Origin: Erysipelotrichaceae bacterium
GTDB taxonomy: Bacteria; Bacillota_I; Bacilli_A; Erysipelotrichales; Erysipelotrichaceae
DNA length: 26,067 bases
Assembly: GCA_021442745.1 (NCBI GenBank)
Contig: JABUSI010000257.1
Span: 1-26,067 of the forward strand
Direction of reading: 5' to 3'
Part shown: piece after piece, positions 7,991-16,233 of the stretch
Layout of the letters: each line of letters begins with the position of its first letter
Numbering within the stretch: the first letter of the stretch is position 1
Position numbers and translations under genes: made by a program
The notes under the pieces: model-generated
What the model was told of the DNA's origin: nothing
The model's database searches: none
What the model saw: the letters and a program-made list of their open reading frames with translations, nothing else

Positions 7991-9177
7991 TGTCAGTAAA
8001 TGCCGGAAGTTCTTCATTGAAATTCCAATTGTTCCTGATGCCTGAAGAAGAAGTTCTGACCAGTGGTGTGGTTGAACGAATCGGCATGGAGGAAGGTATT
8101 TTTACAATTAAAGTAAACGGTGAAAAAAGAGTCACCAAAAAGAAAATCGAAAATCACGGTGTTGCGGTAGCAATGCTGCTGGATGCTCTGGTATCTAACG
8201 GAATCGTTAAGGAATTAAACGAAATCGAAGCCGTAGGTCACCGTGTTTTGCACGGGGGTGAAATCTACGGAGATTCTGCCGTATTCGACGAAAAGGTAGA
8301 ACAGGATATTATCGATTTAACGGAACTGGGTCCTTTGCATATGCCTGCAAACTTGCTGGGATACCGCGCATTCCGCGATGCTTTGCCGGGCGTAAAACAC
8401 GTTGCGGTATATGATACGGCATTCCATCAGACGATGCCGAAGGACATCTTCCTGTATCCGTTACCTTATGAATATTATGAAAACTTCAAAGTACGTAAAT
8501 ACGGTTTCCACGGAACATCACACAAATACGTTTCCGAACGTTGTGCAGAATTAATGGGTAAGGATCCGAAAGACGTGAACATCATTACCTGTCACTTGGG
8601 TAACGGTGCTTCTTTATGTGCCGTACAGGGTGGTAAATCCGTCAACACCTCCATGGGATTCACACCTTTGGCCGGAATCATGATGGGTACCCGTTCCGGT
8701 GACATCGACCCTGCGGTTATTTCTTTTTTGATGAACAAAACCGGAATGACGGCAGAAGAAACCATTAACGTATTGAACAAGAAATCAGGATTCTTAGGTG
8801 TCAGCTGTGTATCCAGCGATGCCCGTGATATTGAAGCAGCCGTTCAGGAAGGCAATGAAAAAGCCATCCTGTCACGCAAGATGTATTGCGACCGTTTAAG
8901 CCAGACAATCGGATCCTACTTCGTACAGTTAGGACATGTGGATGCTATTGTATTTACAGCAGGTCTGGGTGAAAACGATGTTAAGGTTCGGGCAGAAGCA
9001 CTGGATGCTATTTCCGAAGCTTTGCAGATCACTTATAACAAGGAACTGAACTCTACAACACGAGGTAAGGAAGTTAAGATTTCCAATGAAGACTCCAAGA
9101 TTCAGGTATGGGTAATTCCGACAAATGAAGAATTAGTCATTGCCCGTGACGTAGTTCGTCTGACAGGAATTAAATAA
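7978..9177 (+). CDS. ackA: Acetate kinase
   Basis: AckA interconverts acetyl phosphate + ADP and acetate + ATP, a main ATP source in fermenting bacteria. The 399-residue length is standard. ASKHA-fold motifs are visible: NAGSSSLKFQL near the N-terminus, YDTAFHQTMP, YGFHGTSHKYVS, CHLGNGASL, TSMGFTPLAGIMMGTRSG, and GLGEND near the C-terminus. A strong SD (GGAGGAG, 7964-7970) lies within the end of ylxM. Its stop overlaps the next start (TAATG at 9175-9179). The usual partner pta is not in the window, and an ackA placed inside an smc-ftsY-ylxM operon is unusual. Confidence 0.96.
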   Translation: MSKVMSVNAGSSSLKFQLFLMPEEEVLTSGVVERIGMEEGIFTIKVNGEKRVTKKKIENHGVAVAMLLDALVSNGIVKELNEIEAVGHRVLHGGEIYGDSAVFDEKVEQDIIDLTELGPLHMPANLLGYRAFRDALPGVKHVAVYDTAFHQTMPKDIFLYPLPYEYYENFKVRKYGFHGTSHKYVSERCAELMGKDPKDVNIITCHLGNGASLCAVQGGKSVNTSMGFTPLAGIMMGTRSGDIDPAVISFLMNKTGMTAEETINVLNKKSGFLGVSCVSSDARDIEAAVQEGNEKAILSRKMYCDRLSQTIGSYFVQLGHVDAIVFTAGLGENDVKVRAEALDAISEALQITYNKELNSTTRGKEVKISNEDSKIQVWVIPTNEELVIARDVVRLTGIK

Positions 9178-10118
9178 TGGGTTCGTTAAAAGAATTTCTT
9201 CCGATCATCGAAACTTACGATAAAATTCTGGTTTTACGTCATATCCAGCCGGACTACGATGCCTTTGGTTCCCAGCACGGACTGGCGACCTGGTTAAGAG
9301 AAAAGTATCCGCAGAAAGTAATCGTATGCGGTGGATACGGGAACAGTATTTTGCCGGGTATTATTCCGGAACCCGTACAAGTCAGTACAGAATGGTGCAA
9401 AGACGCATTGGCAATCAGCGTAGACAGCAGCACATTCGATCGGATTGACGGGAAAGAATGGTTTTCCGCATGTGCCGAACAAATCAAATTTGATCACCAC
9501 AACAATTCCGAACCGTATTGTACGCTTTCGTATGTCGATGAGAGGGCAGGCAGTTGTTCCGAAATCATAACGTTGGGAATTTTCGAATTACAGAACGAAC
9601 CGTTATCCAAAGAATGTGCGGAACACTTATACCGTGGTATTATTTCCGATACGTTACGTTTTTCGATTGAAACAACAAGCGATAAGACACTTCATGCCGC
9701 TTCCATGTTGTTGCAGACAAAACTTGACGTCAATACATTAAACAATCAGGTTTTCTCGGTCACTCTGGATACGTACCGGTTCCGTAACATGTTGCGGGAA
9801 ACGGCTGACTATACGGAAGAAAAATTTGTGTATGCCATTGTACCTTATGAAACATACACCGCATTCCATCAGACAGAGCACTCCTGTAAGGAACAGGTAA
9901 AAATATTCGGAGAAATCAGAAACATCCGTGCCTGGGCAATCTTTGCGCAGAAAAAAGACGGTAAGTATTCCGCCAGTTTGCGTGCACATACATTACCGAT
10001 TGTTCAGGTTGCCTGGAAATTCGGCGGCGGCGGACATGCCTGTGCTGCCGGTATTCCGGACATGACGTATGAAGATGTTATGCAAGCCATTGAAATGTTA
10101 AAAGAGACAGTCAAATAA
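9177..10118 (+). CDS. nrnA: DHH/DHHA1 phosphoesterase, NrnA-like (oligoribonuclease / pAp phosphatase)
   Basis: This 313-residue protein shows the full NrnA layout. The DHH catalytic domain has RHIQPDYDAFGS (21-32), SVDSS (81-85), the DHHNN motif (106-110) and GIISDT (154-159). The C-terminal DHHA1 domain ends in FGGGGHACAAG. NrnA degrades 2-5-nt RNAs and dephosphorylates 3'-phosphoadenosine-5'-phosphate, and many Firmicutes use it in place of Orn. The usual HxxPDGDA is PDYDA here, but the metal-binding Asp residues remain. The start overlaps ackA by one base, and the stop is followed directly by a terminator. Confidence 0.88.
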   Translation: MGSLKEFLPIIETYDKILVLRHIQPDYDAFGSQHGLATWLREKYPQKVIVCGGYGNSILPGIIPEPVQVSTEWCKDALAISVDSSTFDRIDGKEWFSACAEQIKFDHHNNSEPYCTLSYVDERAGSCSEIITLGIFELQNEPLSKECAEHLYRGIISDTLRFSIETTSDKTLHAASMLLQTKLDVNTLNNQVFSVTLDTYRFRNMLRETADYTEEKFVYAIVPYETYTAFHQTEHSCKEQVKIFGEIRNIRAWAIFAQKKDGKYSASLRAHTLPIVQVAWKFGGGGHACAAGIPDMTYEDVMQAIEMLKETVK

Positions 10119-10144
10119 GAGTGGAGAAAACTCCATTCTTTTTT
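10117..10144 (+). terminator. Intrinsic terminator of the smc-nrnA operon
   Basis: A 10-bp stem (AAGAGTGGAG at 10117-10126 and CTCCATTCTT at 10131-10140, one G-U pair) with an AAAA loop runs straight into a T tract. The left arm begins within the nrnA stop codon. Confidence 0.9.
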
Positions 10145-10145
10145 G

Positions 10146-10154
10146 TGGTAAAAT
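10146..10154 (+). promoter_or_regulatory. Extended -10 promoter for dnaE
   Basis: TG-G-TAAAAT (10146-10154) directly follows the terminator T tract and lies about 22 bases before the dnaE ATG. There is no clear -35 box. An SD (AGGGGAGG, 10161-10168) follows at a good distance from the start. Confidence 0.5.
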
Positions 10155-10175
10155 AGAAGAAGGGGAGGGATCCGT

Positions 10176-13100
10176 ATGCCGGCATTATTATGGAACCGCA
10201 GTGCTTTTTCCTTGCAGGAAAGCATTCTTCGTCCGCGTGAATTAGCTGAATTTGCGAAACAACAGGGTTTTGATACCGTATGTTTAACCGATCATAACGT
10301 TATGCACGGCCAGATGGCTTTCTTTTCCCTGTGCAGAAAATACGGACTCAGAATACTGTACGGTATTGAACTGGATGTAGTCAGGAATGATACCAAAGTA
10401 AGCTATCTCGTATATGCAACATCCGTAACGGGTTATGTAGCAATGATGAAACTGTCTTCACGGATTTCCGATACGCATCAACCGTTACCGTTTGATGATT
10501 TTATCACGATGTGCACGGATTGCCGGATTGTTCTTCCTTTGTCAAATTGTGTTTTTACCGACCTGCTGTTAAAAGGACAACAGGAAGAAAGTTTTTCTTT
10601 ATTGAATGAACTTACAGAAACAATACCGAATCTTTCGGTAATGTGCGGGCCTGTCCGTTCAAGATTATGGGATATAGCGAACGAAAAAACGGTAGAATAC
10701 TGTCATCTGCATGGTATTCCGTTTTTGATTGGTAATCTGGCAACTTATCCGACTGCAGAGCATCAGCAATCGTTTCAGATTCTGCAGGCAATTCTTCAGG
10801 ATAAAACATTGAATGACCCTGCTTTAAAGGTTCCGAATAATCAGCATTTACTGACGATGGAAGAATACTGTTTTTTACCGGAACGCATGCAGAAAGATAC
10901 CGAGAAATTTGTGACGGAATGTTATTTTGACATGGACTTTCCAAGTACTTCATTACCTGTGTACCCGAGTTCACAGGGAGTTGACAATAACGAATATCTG
11001 AAATCACTTTGTATTGCCGGTTTACAGAAAAGAAGAAACAACAAGCCGATTCCGACGGAATACAAAACCCGTCTGCTGCAGGAATTACAAGTGATTCAAT
11101 CCATGGGATTTTCCGATTATTTTCTGATTGTATGGGATTTCATCTTATTTGCGCGTAAAAACAATATTTATGTGGGTCCCGGAAGAGGCAGTGCAGCCGG
11201 TTCTCTGGTTGCTTATTGTCTTGGAATTACCCACGTAGACCCGATCCGTTACAATTTGCTGTTTGAACGGTTCTTAAACCCGCAACGTATCACGATGCCT
11301 GACATTGACGTAGACTTTCCGGACAACAAACGTGACGATGTAATTGCATATGTCATCCGGAAATACGGTGAAGAACACGTCTGCCGTATCATTACATTCG
11401 GTACTTTCGGTGCCAAACAGGTTTTGAGAGACGTAGGGAAGGTTTTATCTGTTCAGACAAGAATGATTGATGCTCTGATCAAAACCATTCCTAACGACCC
11501 TAAAATCACTCTGAAAGAGGCTTATACACAATCCAAGAACTTCCGTGAGCTTGTGCATTCCGATCCGGTATATGTAAAACTTCTGCAACAGGCACAGCCG
11601 CTGGAAGGCTTACCACGACACAGGTCCGTTCATGCCGGCGGTGTTGTGCTTTCCGGAAAACCGTTGCATGACGTTGTTCCTTTGATACGTATGGATACCA
11701 ACACGGTAGCAACCCAGTATTCCAAGGATTACATAGAACCGTTAGGTCTGATTAAAATGGATTTCTTAAGTCTGAGAAATCTGACGACAATTGATGAAAT
11801 CGTACAGGAAATTCAACTTCATACACCATTGGATATTCTGAAAATTCCTCTGAACGATCCGAAAACATATACGTTGTTGTCAAACGCGGATACCGTCGGT
11901 GTATTCCAGTTGGAAACGGAAGGTATGAAGGAGTTGTTGCGAAAACTGAAGCCGCAGACATTCGATGAAATCGCCGCTTGTCTGGCGTTATATCGTCCGG
12001 GGCCAATGGAAAACATTCCGGTCTATCTTAAGAACCGTCAGAATCCGTCAGGCATTACATATCCGCATGAAGATTTAAAACCAATTCTCCAGGAAACATA
12101 CGGTGTCATTGTATACCAGGAACAGATTATGCAGATTTCTCAGAAAATGGCTGGATTTTCCCTTGCAAAAGCAGATATTCTGCGTAAAGCCATGAGCAAA
12201 AAAGACGAATCCATTCTGACAGGTCTGAAAGAAGAATTCATTGCCGGTTGTATCGCAAACAAATATGACAGTAAAATAGCCCATTCGATTTATGATTTGA
12301 TTCTGAAATTTGCAGATTACGGTTTCAACAAGTCTCATTCCATCGTCTATTCACTGGTTGCCTATCAAATGGCATATCTGAAGGCGAATTTTCCGCTGAC
12401 GTTCTATCGTTCTTTACTGAACAGTGCAATCGGAAGGGAAGATAAACTACAGGACTATATTCAGGAAATCAAGCAAAAAAACATTAAGGTGTATCCGCCG
12501 GACATTATGAAGAGCACCAACCAGTTCGAAATTACCGATGACGGCTTGCTGATTCCGTTAAGCTGTATCAAAGGCGTCGGGGCAACCGTCTGCAAAACCG
12601 TATTAGGTACCCGTAGCCTTCATCCGTTTACGGATTATATTGATACCGTCGTATACCTGCAAAACAACAAGATGAATACCGGGCTTATCGAAACGGCAAT
12701 TTCTGCCGGTGCGTTTGACTGTTTCAATCTCAGCCGGACAACCATGAAAGAAAACATCGCAAAGATTCTGCAATACGCACAGCTTGTCAAAGTGGAAGAC
12801 AACGGACAGTCCGCTTTTGATTTCGGTCTGGTTCCGAAGCCGGCACTTACGACATATGCCGATTCTTCTGTTGATAACATGAACAAACAATACGATGCTC
12901 TGGGATTCTATCCGGGACAACATCCGATTGAATACGTTAAAAAGATTCATGATATTCATGCCATGACTATAAAATATGCTGCCAATACACGTGGCGAAGT
13001 CAGTGTATTCGTTCAGATTTCCAAAATAAAAGAGCATCGGACAAAAAAAGGGGAAATTATGTGTTTTGCGGTTGGCGTCGACGAAACCGGAAGCATGGAT

Positions 13101-13235
13101 TTTGCGATAATGCCAAACACATACAATCGTTACCGTACGATTCTGTACAAAGGAAACTACCTGTTGATTAACGGAAAGATAGAAGACAGGAATTCCTGTT
13201 TGGCACAAAATATGATAGAATACAAACTAAAGTAA
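10176..13235 (+). CDS. dnaE: DNA polymerase III alpha subunit, DnaE type, with degenerate PHP motif
   Basis: This is a C-family replicative polymerase. At 1,019 residues it is shorter than usual (about 1,100-1,160). Catalytic aspartates are visible in MPDIDVDFPD (Asp376, Asp378) and GLIKMDFLSLR (Asp529). Other landmarks are GPGRGSAAGSLVAY, YQEQIMQISQKMAG, DYGFNKSHSIVYSLVAYQMA and a C-terminal OB-fold region (about 925-1015). The N-terminal PHP domain is present (LTDHNVMHGQ, 38-46), but the opening HxHSxYS metal motif is replaced by WNRSAFSL (residues 6-13), so that site has lost its histidines. An in-frame stop at 10149-10151 rules out a missing upstream piece. A 5' terminator, a promoter and SD AGGGGAGG frame the start; the response regulator follows after 12 bases. 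Confidence 0.95.
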   Translation: MPALLWNRSAFSLQESILRPRELAEFAKQQGFDTVCLTDHNVMHGQMAFFSLCRKYGLRILYGIELDVVRNDTKVSYLVYATSVTGYVAMMKLSSRISDTHQPLPFDDFITMCTDCRIVLPLSNCVFTDLLLKGQQEESFSLLNELTETIPNLSVMCGPVRSRLWDIANEKTVEYCHLHGIPFLIGNLATYPTAEHQQSFQILQAILQDKTLNDPALKVPNNQHLLTMEEYCFLPERMQKDTEKFVTECYFDMDFPSTSLPVYPSSQGVDNNEYLKSLCIAGLQKRRNNKPIPTEYKTRLLQELQVIQSMGFSDYFLIVWDFILFARKNNIYVGPGRGSAAGSLVAYCLGITHVDPIRYNLLFERFLNPQRITMPDIDVDFPDNKRDDVIAYVIRKYGEEHVCRIITFGTFGAKQVLRDVGKVLSVQTRMIDALIKTIPNDPKITLKEAYTQSKNFRELVHSDPVYVKLLQQAQPLEGLPRHRSVHAGGVVLSGKPLHDVVPLIRMDTNTVATQYSKDYIEPLGLIKMDFLSLRNLTTIDEIVQEIQLHTPLDILKIPLNDPKTYTLLSNADTVGVFQLETEGMKELLRKLKPQTFDEIAACLALYRPGPMENIPVYLKNRQNPSGITYPHEDLKPILQETYGVIVYQEQIMQISQKMAGFSLAKADILRKAMSKKDESILTGLKEEFIAGCIANKYDSKIAHSIYDLILKFADYGFNKSHSIVYSLVAYQMAYLKANFPLTFYRSLLNSAIGREDKLQDYIQEIKQKNIKVYPPDIMKSTNQFEITDDGLLIPLSCIKGVGATVCKTVLGTRSLHPFTDYIDTVVYLQNNKMNTGLIETAISAGAFDCFNLSRTTMKENIAKILQYAQLVKVEDNGQSAFDFGLVPKPALTTYADSSVDNMNKQYDALGFYPGQHPIEYVKKIHDIHAMTIKYAANTRGEVSVFVQISKIKEHRTKKGEIMCFAVGVDETGSMDFAIMPNTYNRYRTILYKGNYLLINGKIEDRNSCLAQNMIEYKLK

Positions 13236-13247
13236 AGGAGGAATCCG

Positions 13248-13913
13248 ATGACCAGAATATTAATTGCTGATGACGAACTGAAAATCCGGGAAGTCATCAA
13301 GGAATACGGAAAAGTCAACGGCTATACCGTAATTGAAGCCAATGACGGACAGGAAGCTGTTGAATTGTGTGAAAAAGAACATTTTGACCTCGTAATTCTC
13401 GATATTATGATGCCGCGTATGGACGGATTTACCGCCTGCAAGCAGATTCATACAAAAACGAACGTACCGATTATCATGTTGTCGGCACGAACCGAAGAAT
13501 ACGACAAGTTATACGGATTTGACCTGGGAATTGACGATTACGTTACCAAACCGTTCAGTCCGAAGGAGTTAATGGCACGGATCCGGGTAATTCTGGACCG
13601 CCATCAGACAAAACCTTCCAAGGGTCTTGAATTTGAAGGTTTGTGTGTCAATCCGACCGCCCACACCGTGACGGTGAATCATGAAGAAGTCAAACTGACT
13701 AATAAAGAATTTGAATTGTTGGTATATCTGATGTCCAACAAAAACGTAGCGCTGTCCAGAGAACGATTACTGGATGACGTATGGGGGTTCGATTATTACG
13801 GTGATGACCGTACAATCGATACGCATATCAAGATGCTCCGTCAGAGCATCAGACAATACGGTGAACGAATCGTTACCGTTAGAGGGGTAGGGTATAAATT
13901 TAATGCAGATTAA
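13248..13913 (+). CDS. OmpR/PhoB-family response regulator
   Basis: This 221-residue protein has an N-terminal receiver domain with acidic pair Asp8-Asp9, phospho-acceptor Asp52 (VILDIMMPRMDG), Ser79 and Lys101 (TKPF). The C-terminal winged helix of the OmpR type starts near residue 125 and ends in DTHIKMLRQSIRQ and VRGVGYKF. It binds DNA once phosphorylated by the kinase encoded immediately downstream, whose start overlaps its end by 11 bases. A strong SD (AAAGGAGGA) sits in the 12-base gap after dnaE. Target genes are unknown; the DUF554 gene downstream and the ABC exporter are nearby candidates only. Confidence 0.95.
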   Translation: MTRILIADDELKIREVIKEYGKVNGYTVIEANDGQEAVELCEKEHFDLVILDIMMPRMDGFTACKQIHTKTNVPIIMLSARTEEYDKLYGFDLGIDDYVTKPFSPKELMARIRVILDRHQTKPSKGLEFEGLCVNPTAHTVTVNHEEVKLTNKEFELLVYLMSNKNVALSRERLLDDVWGFDYYGDDRTIDTHIKMLRQSIRQYGERIVTVRGVGYKFNAD

Positions 13914-15318
13914 AAAGACAGGTACATTCCAGAGTATGCGTTTCAAAACCTGGGTGTACTATGTCTTTTTTTCCGTCTGTATCTTAAGTTTACTGTTGCT
14001 GATTCAGGTTGTTTTATTTGAACCCGTATACAAAAACAGCAAGATGAAAGAAGCAACCAATGTGGTGAATCAGCTGGCTCAGCATACCGACGATGATGAG
14101 TATCTTCAGCAGACCGTAATCAACAACGACGGTTGTGCGGTAATCGTTACAAGCAGTAAAATGCGAAAAGGGATAGACTCTCTTGGTGTATCCTGTCTGA
14201 TCTATCACGACGGGAAAGTGAATTCCGATTATCTGAATGCCCTGAAAGACAGTGAAACCGGTGAATTAAGTCTTATGGCAACCGTCAACGATACAACGGA
14301 AATGCTCATATACGGAAAGAAATTTACCAACGAAAAAGGAAAATCCTATTACGTATTGTTCAATACACCAATTCAGCCGGCGAAATCAACGGTTGCGATG
14401 TTACGTACCGAATTGATTTACATTTCCGGTATTGTCCTGTTGTTATCATTGTTTATGTCCCTGTATTTTTCACACAGATTGTCAAAACCGGTTATTGAAA
14501 TGACGCATGAAGCAAGGAAGCTGAGTACCGGAAATACCGATGTACAATTCAAACACGGTGAATTCAAGGAAATGAATGACCTCGCGGATACGCTGAACTT
14601 CGCCAGTCATGAACTCGGTCAGATTAACGAATTACGAAAAGATCTGATCGCAAACGTTTCGCACGATATCAAGACCCCGTTAACAATGATTACCGCATAT
14701 GCCGAAATGATCCGGGATATTTCCGGTGATAACGAAAAGAAGCGTAACGAACATCTGGAAGTCATTTTACAGGAAAGCGAATATCTGAACCGTCTGGTCA
14801 GTGATATGCGCGATTTGTCAATCCTGCAATCCGGACAGGTACAGTTGTATGAAGAAAACTTTGATCTCGGAAGTGTCATCCGGGAAGCTGCCTATAAATT
14901 CAAAACCATTACAAAATCCGAAAACATTAATATTGAACTGCACGTGGAACCGGAACTGGTTGCTTATGGAGATAAGTTTAAAATACTTGAAGTTTTATAC
15001 AATTTTATTGGAAACGCCATCAAGCATTACGGAGATGACCGTACCATCGTGGTAAACGCCTTCCGTCAGCCAAAAGGGTGGATCCGGGTAGAAGTTATCG
15101 ACCATGGTACCGGCATTCCCCACGAGGCATTAAACCACATCTGGGAACGGTATTACAAAACGGATAAAAGTTATCAGCGTGCACATAGCGGCACCGGTCT
15201 GGGTCTGGCAATATCCAAAGCCATTCTGGATGCCCATCATTGTGAATACGGTGTAGACAGTGTTTTACAGAAAGGATCGACGTTTTATTTTCTGATTGCG
15301 GAAGCAAAACTGGATTAG
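13903..15318 (+). CDS. Membrane sensor histidine kinase
   Basis: This 471-residue HisKA-type kinase pairs with the regulator it overlaps. It has TM1 at about 17-39, an extracytoplasmic sensor loop (about 40-168) with no domain I recognise, TM2 at about 170-190, and a HAMP segment (SHRLSKPVIEM onward). The H-box is NVSHDIKTPL with phospho-acceptor His254. The ATP-binding domain has the N-box (NFIGNAIKHY, 367-376), G1 (VIDHGTGIP, 398-406) and G2 (SGTGLGLA, 429-436). The start lies inside the last codons of the regulator, which suggests coupled translation. Another ATG 11 codons downstream (MRFKTWVYY) could also start it. Confidence 0.94.
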   Translation: MQIKKTGTFQSMRFKTWVYYVFFSVCILSLLLLIQVVLFEPVYKNSKMKEATNVVNQLAQHTDDDEYLQQTVINNDGCAVIVTSSKMRKGIDSLGVSCLIYHDGKVNSDYLNALKDSETGELSLMATVNDTTEMLIYGKKFTNEKGKSYYVLFNTPIQPAKSTVAMLRTELIYISGIVLLLSLFMSLYFSHRLSKPVIEMTHEARKLSTGNTDVQFKHGEFKEMNDLADTLNFASHELGQINELRKDLIANVSHDIKTPLTMITAYAEMIRDISGDNEKKRNEHLEVILQESEYLNRLVSDMRDLSILQSGQVQLYEENFDLGSVIREAAYKFKTITKSENINIELHVEPELVAYGDKFKILEVLYNFIGNAIKHYGDDRTIVVNAFRQPKGWIRVEVIDHGTGIPHEALNHIWERYYKTDKSYQRAHSGTGLGLAISKAILDAHHCEYGVDSVLQKGSTFYFLIAEAKLD

Positions 15319-15335
15319 AAGGGAAGTAGTTTAAT

Positions 15336-16043
15336 ATGTTAGCGGTATTTGTGAATATGCTGGCTGTCATTGCCGGCGGAACCATCGGCTTGTTTATGAA
15401 AAAAGGAATCAGAGCAGAAACCGACAAAGCCATTCATACCTGTATGGGATTGGCTTTGCTGGTAATGGGGATGGGTTCCGCACTGGAAAGCACAAATGCG
15501 ATGATTATGATTGTCTGTGCAGTCGTTGGTGTTATCATCGGCGAATGGATCGATATTCACGGAAAAATGGAACAACTGTCGCTATGGGTGGAAAAAACAT
15601 TTGCGAAGGACGCAAAAGTATCATTCGCAAAGGGATTTCTGAATTCCACTTTGTTGTTTTGTGTCGGTTCCATGTCCATTGTCGGATCCATCGAAGCCGG
15701 TTTGTCGCACGAATACACCACAATCTTTACGAAGTCATTGCTTGACTTTGTTGCGGCGATTATAATGGCCAGTACATTAGGAATCGGCGTTCTTGGTTCT
15801 GCCGCTTCCATCTTTATATATCAGGGAGGTATTACCGTTCTGGCATCCTTTATCGGGCAGCTGCTTACAACACCGATGATTACCGATATCAGTGCCGTCG
15901 GCGGCTTATGTATCATGGCTCTCGGATTTAATTTTATCCGTAATGAACAGATTAAAGTAGCCAATATGATTCCCGGTATTTTCCTTCCGGTTCTGGTTCA
16001 TATAGTATTACCGTATCTTTCACAGATTCTCTCATTCTTTTAG
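15336..16043 (+). CDS. DUF554 (YdfK-like) membrane protein
   Basis: This 235-residue polytopic membrane protein has about seven hydrophobic segments. Features typical of DUF554 are the Gly-rich first helix (NMLAVIAGGTIGLFMKKGI), GEWIDI after the third helix, FCVGSMSIVGSIEAG in the middle, and GGLCIMALGFNF near the end. The biochemical role of the family is not established; many annotations say putative transporter. It follows the histidine kinase after 17 bases with SD GAAGGGA, so it is the last gene of the dnaE operon and is probably co-transcribed with the two-component system. Confidence 0.88.
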   Translation: MLAVFVNMLAVIAGGTIGLFMKKGIRAETDKAIHTCMGLALLVMGMGSALESTNAMIMIVCAVVGVIIGEWIDIHGKMEQLSLWVEKTFAKDAKVSFAKGFLNSTLLFCVGSMSIVGSIEAGLSHEYTTIFTKSLLDFVAAIIMASTLGIGVLGSAASIFIYQGGITVLASFIGQLLTTPMITDISAVGGLCIMALGFNFIRNEQIKVANMIPGIFLPVLVHIVLPYLSQILSFF

Positions 16044-16049
16044 GAAACG

Positions 16050-16094
16050 AGTCCTTCTTTTATATAGAAAGAGTATAGAAGGAGGACTTTTCTT
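16050..16094 (+). terminator. Long hairpin terminator after DUF554 that masks a ribosome binding site
   Basis: A 16-bp stem with three G-U pairs forms between 16050-16065 and 16073-16088 around a 7-base loop, followed by TTTTCTT (16088-16094). It begins 7 bases after the DUF554 stop and should end the dnaE operon transcript. The right arm contains AAGGAGG (16079-16085), a perfect SD for the ATG at 16095, so that SD is paired when the hairpin forms. Confidence 0.75.
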
Positions 16095-16202
16095 ATGAAG
16101 AAAATCGTATGCAGTCTTTTGGTTATCATCTCATCCTATATTTATCCGCTACGTTATAAAATACCGGTAAAACAGGTATGTAAAGTCGTGAAAACGCTAT
16201 AA
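16095..16202 (+). CDS. Possible 35-residue hydrophobic small protein
   Basis: An ATG with a 9-base spacer to AAGGAGG (16079-16085) opens a 35-codon frame ending at TAA 16200-16202. The peptide begins MKKIVCSLLVIISSYIYPL and has a basic tail, so it looks like a signal peptide or a single membrane helix. It resembles no family I know. The SD lies in the right arm of the upstream terminator stem, so the start site could simply be a by-product of that stem. Alternatively, translation may depend on readthrough or unfolding. Evidence is start geometry only. Confidence 0.35.
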   Translation: MKKIVCSLLVIISSYIYPLRYKIPVKQVCKVVKTL

Positions 16203-16233
16203 GAAAAAGAAGGGGCACTGTTCTGTCCCTTCT
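16203..16233 (-). terminator. Intrinsic terminator of the ABC exporter operon
   Basis: Minus-strand transcripts form a 10-bp stem (right arm 16224-16233, left arm 16208-16217, one G-U pair) with a 6-base loop and then a U-rich tail (TTCTTTTTCTT in minus-strand reading). The stem overlaps the stop codon of the second ABC gene at 16232-16234. Confidence 0.85.
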
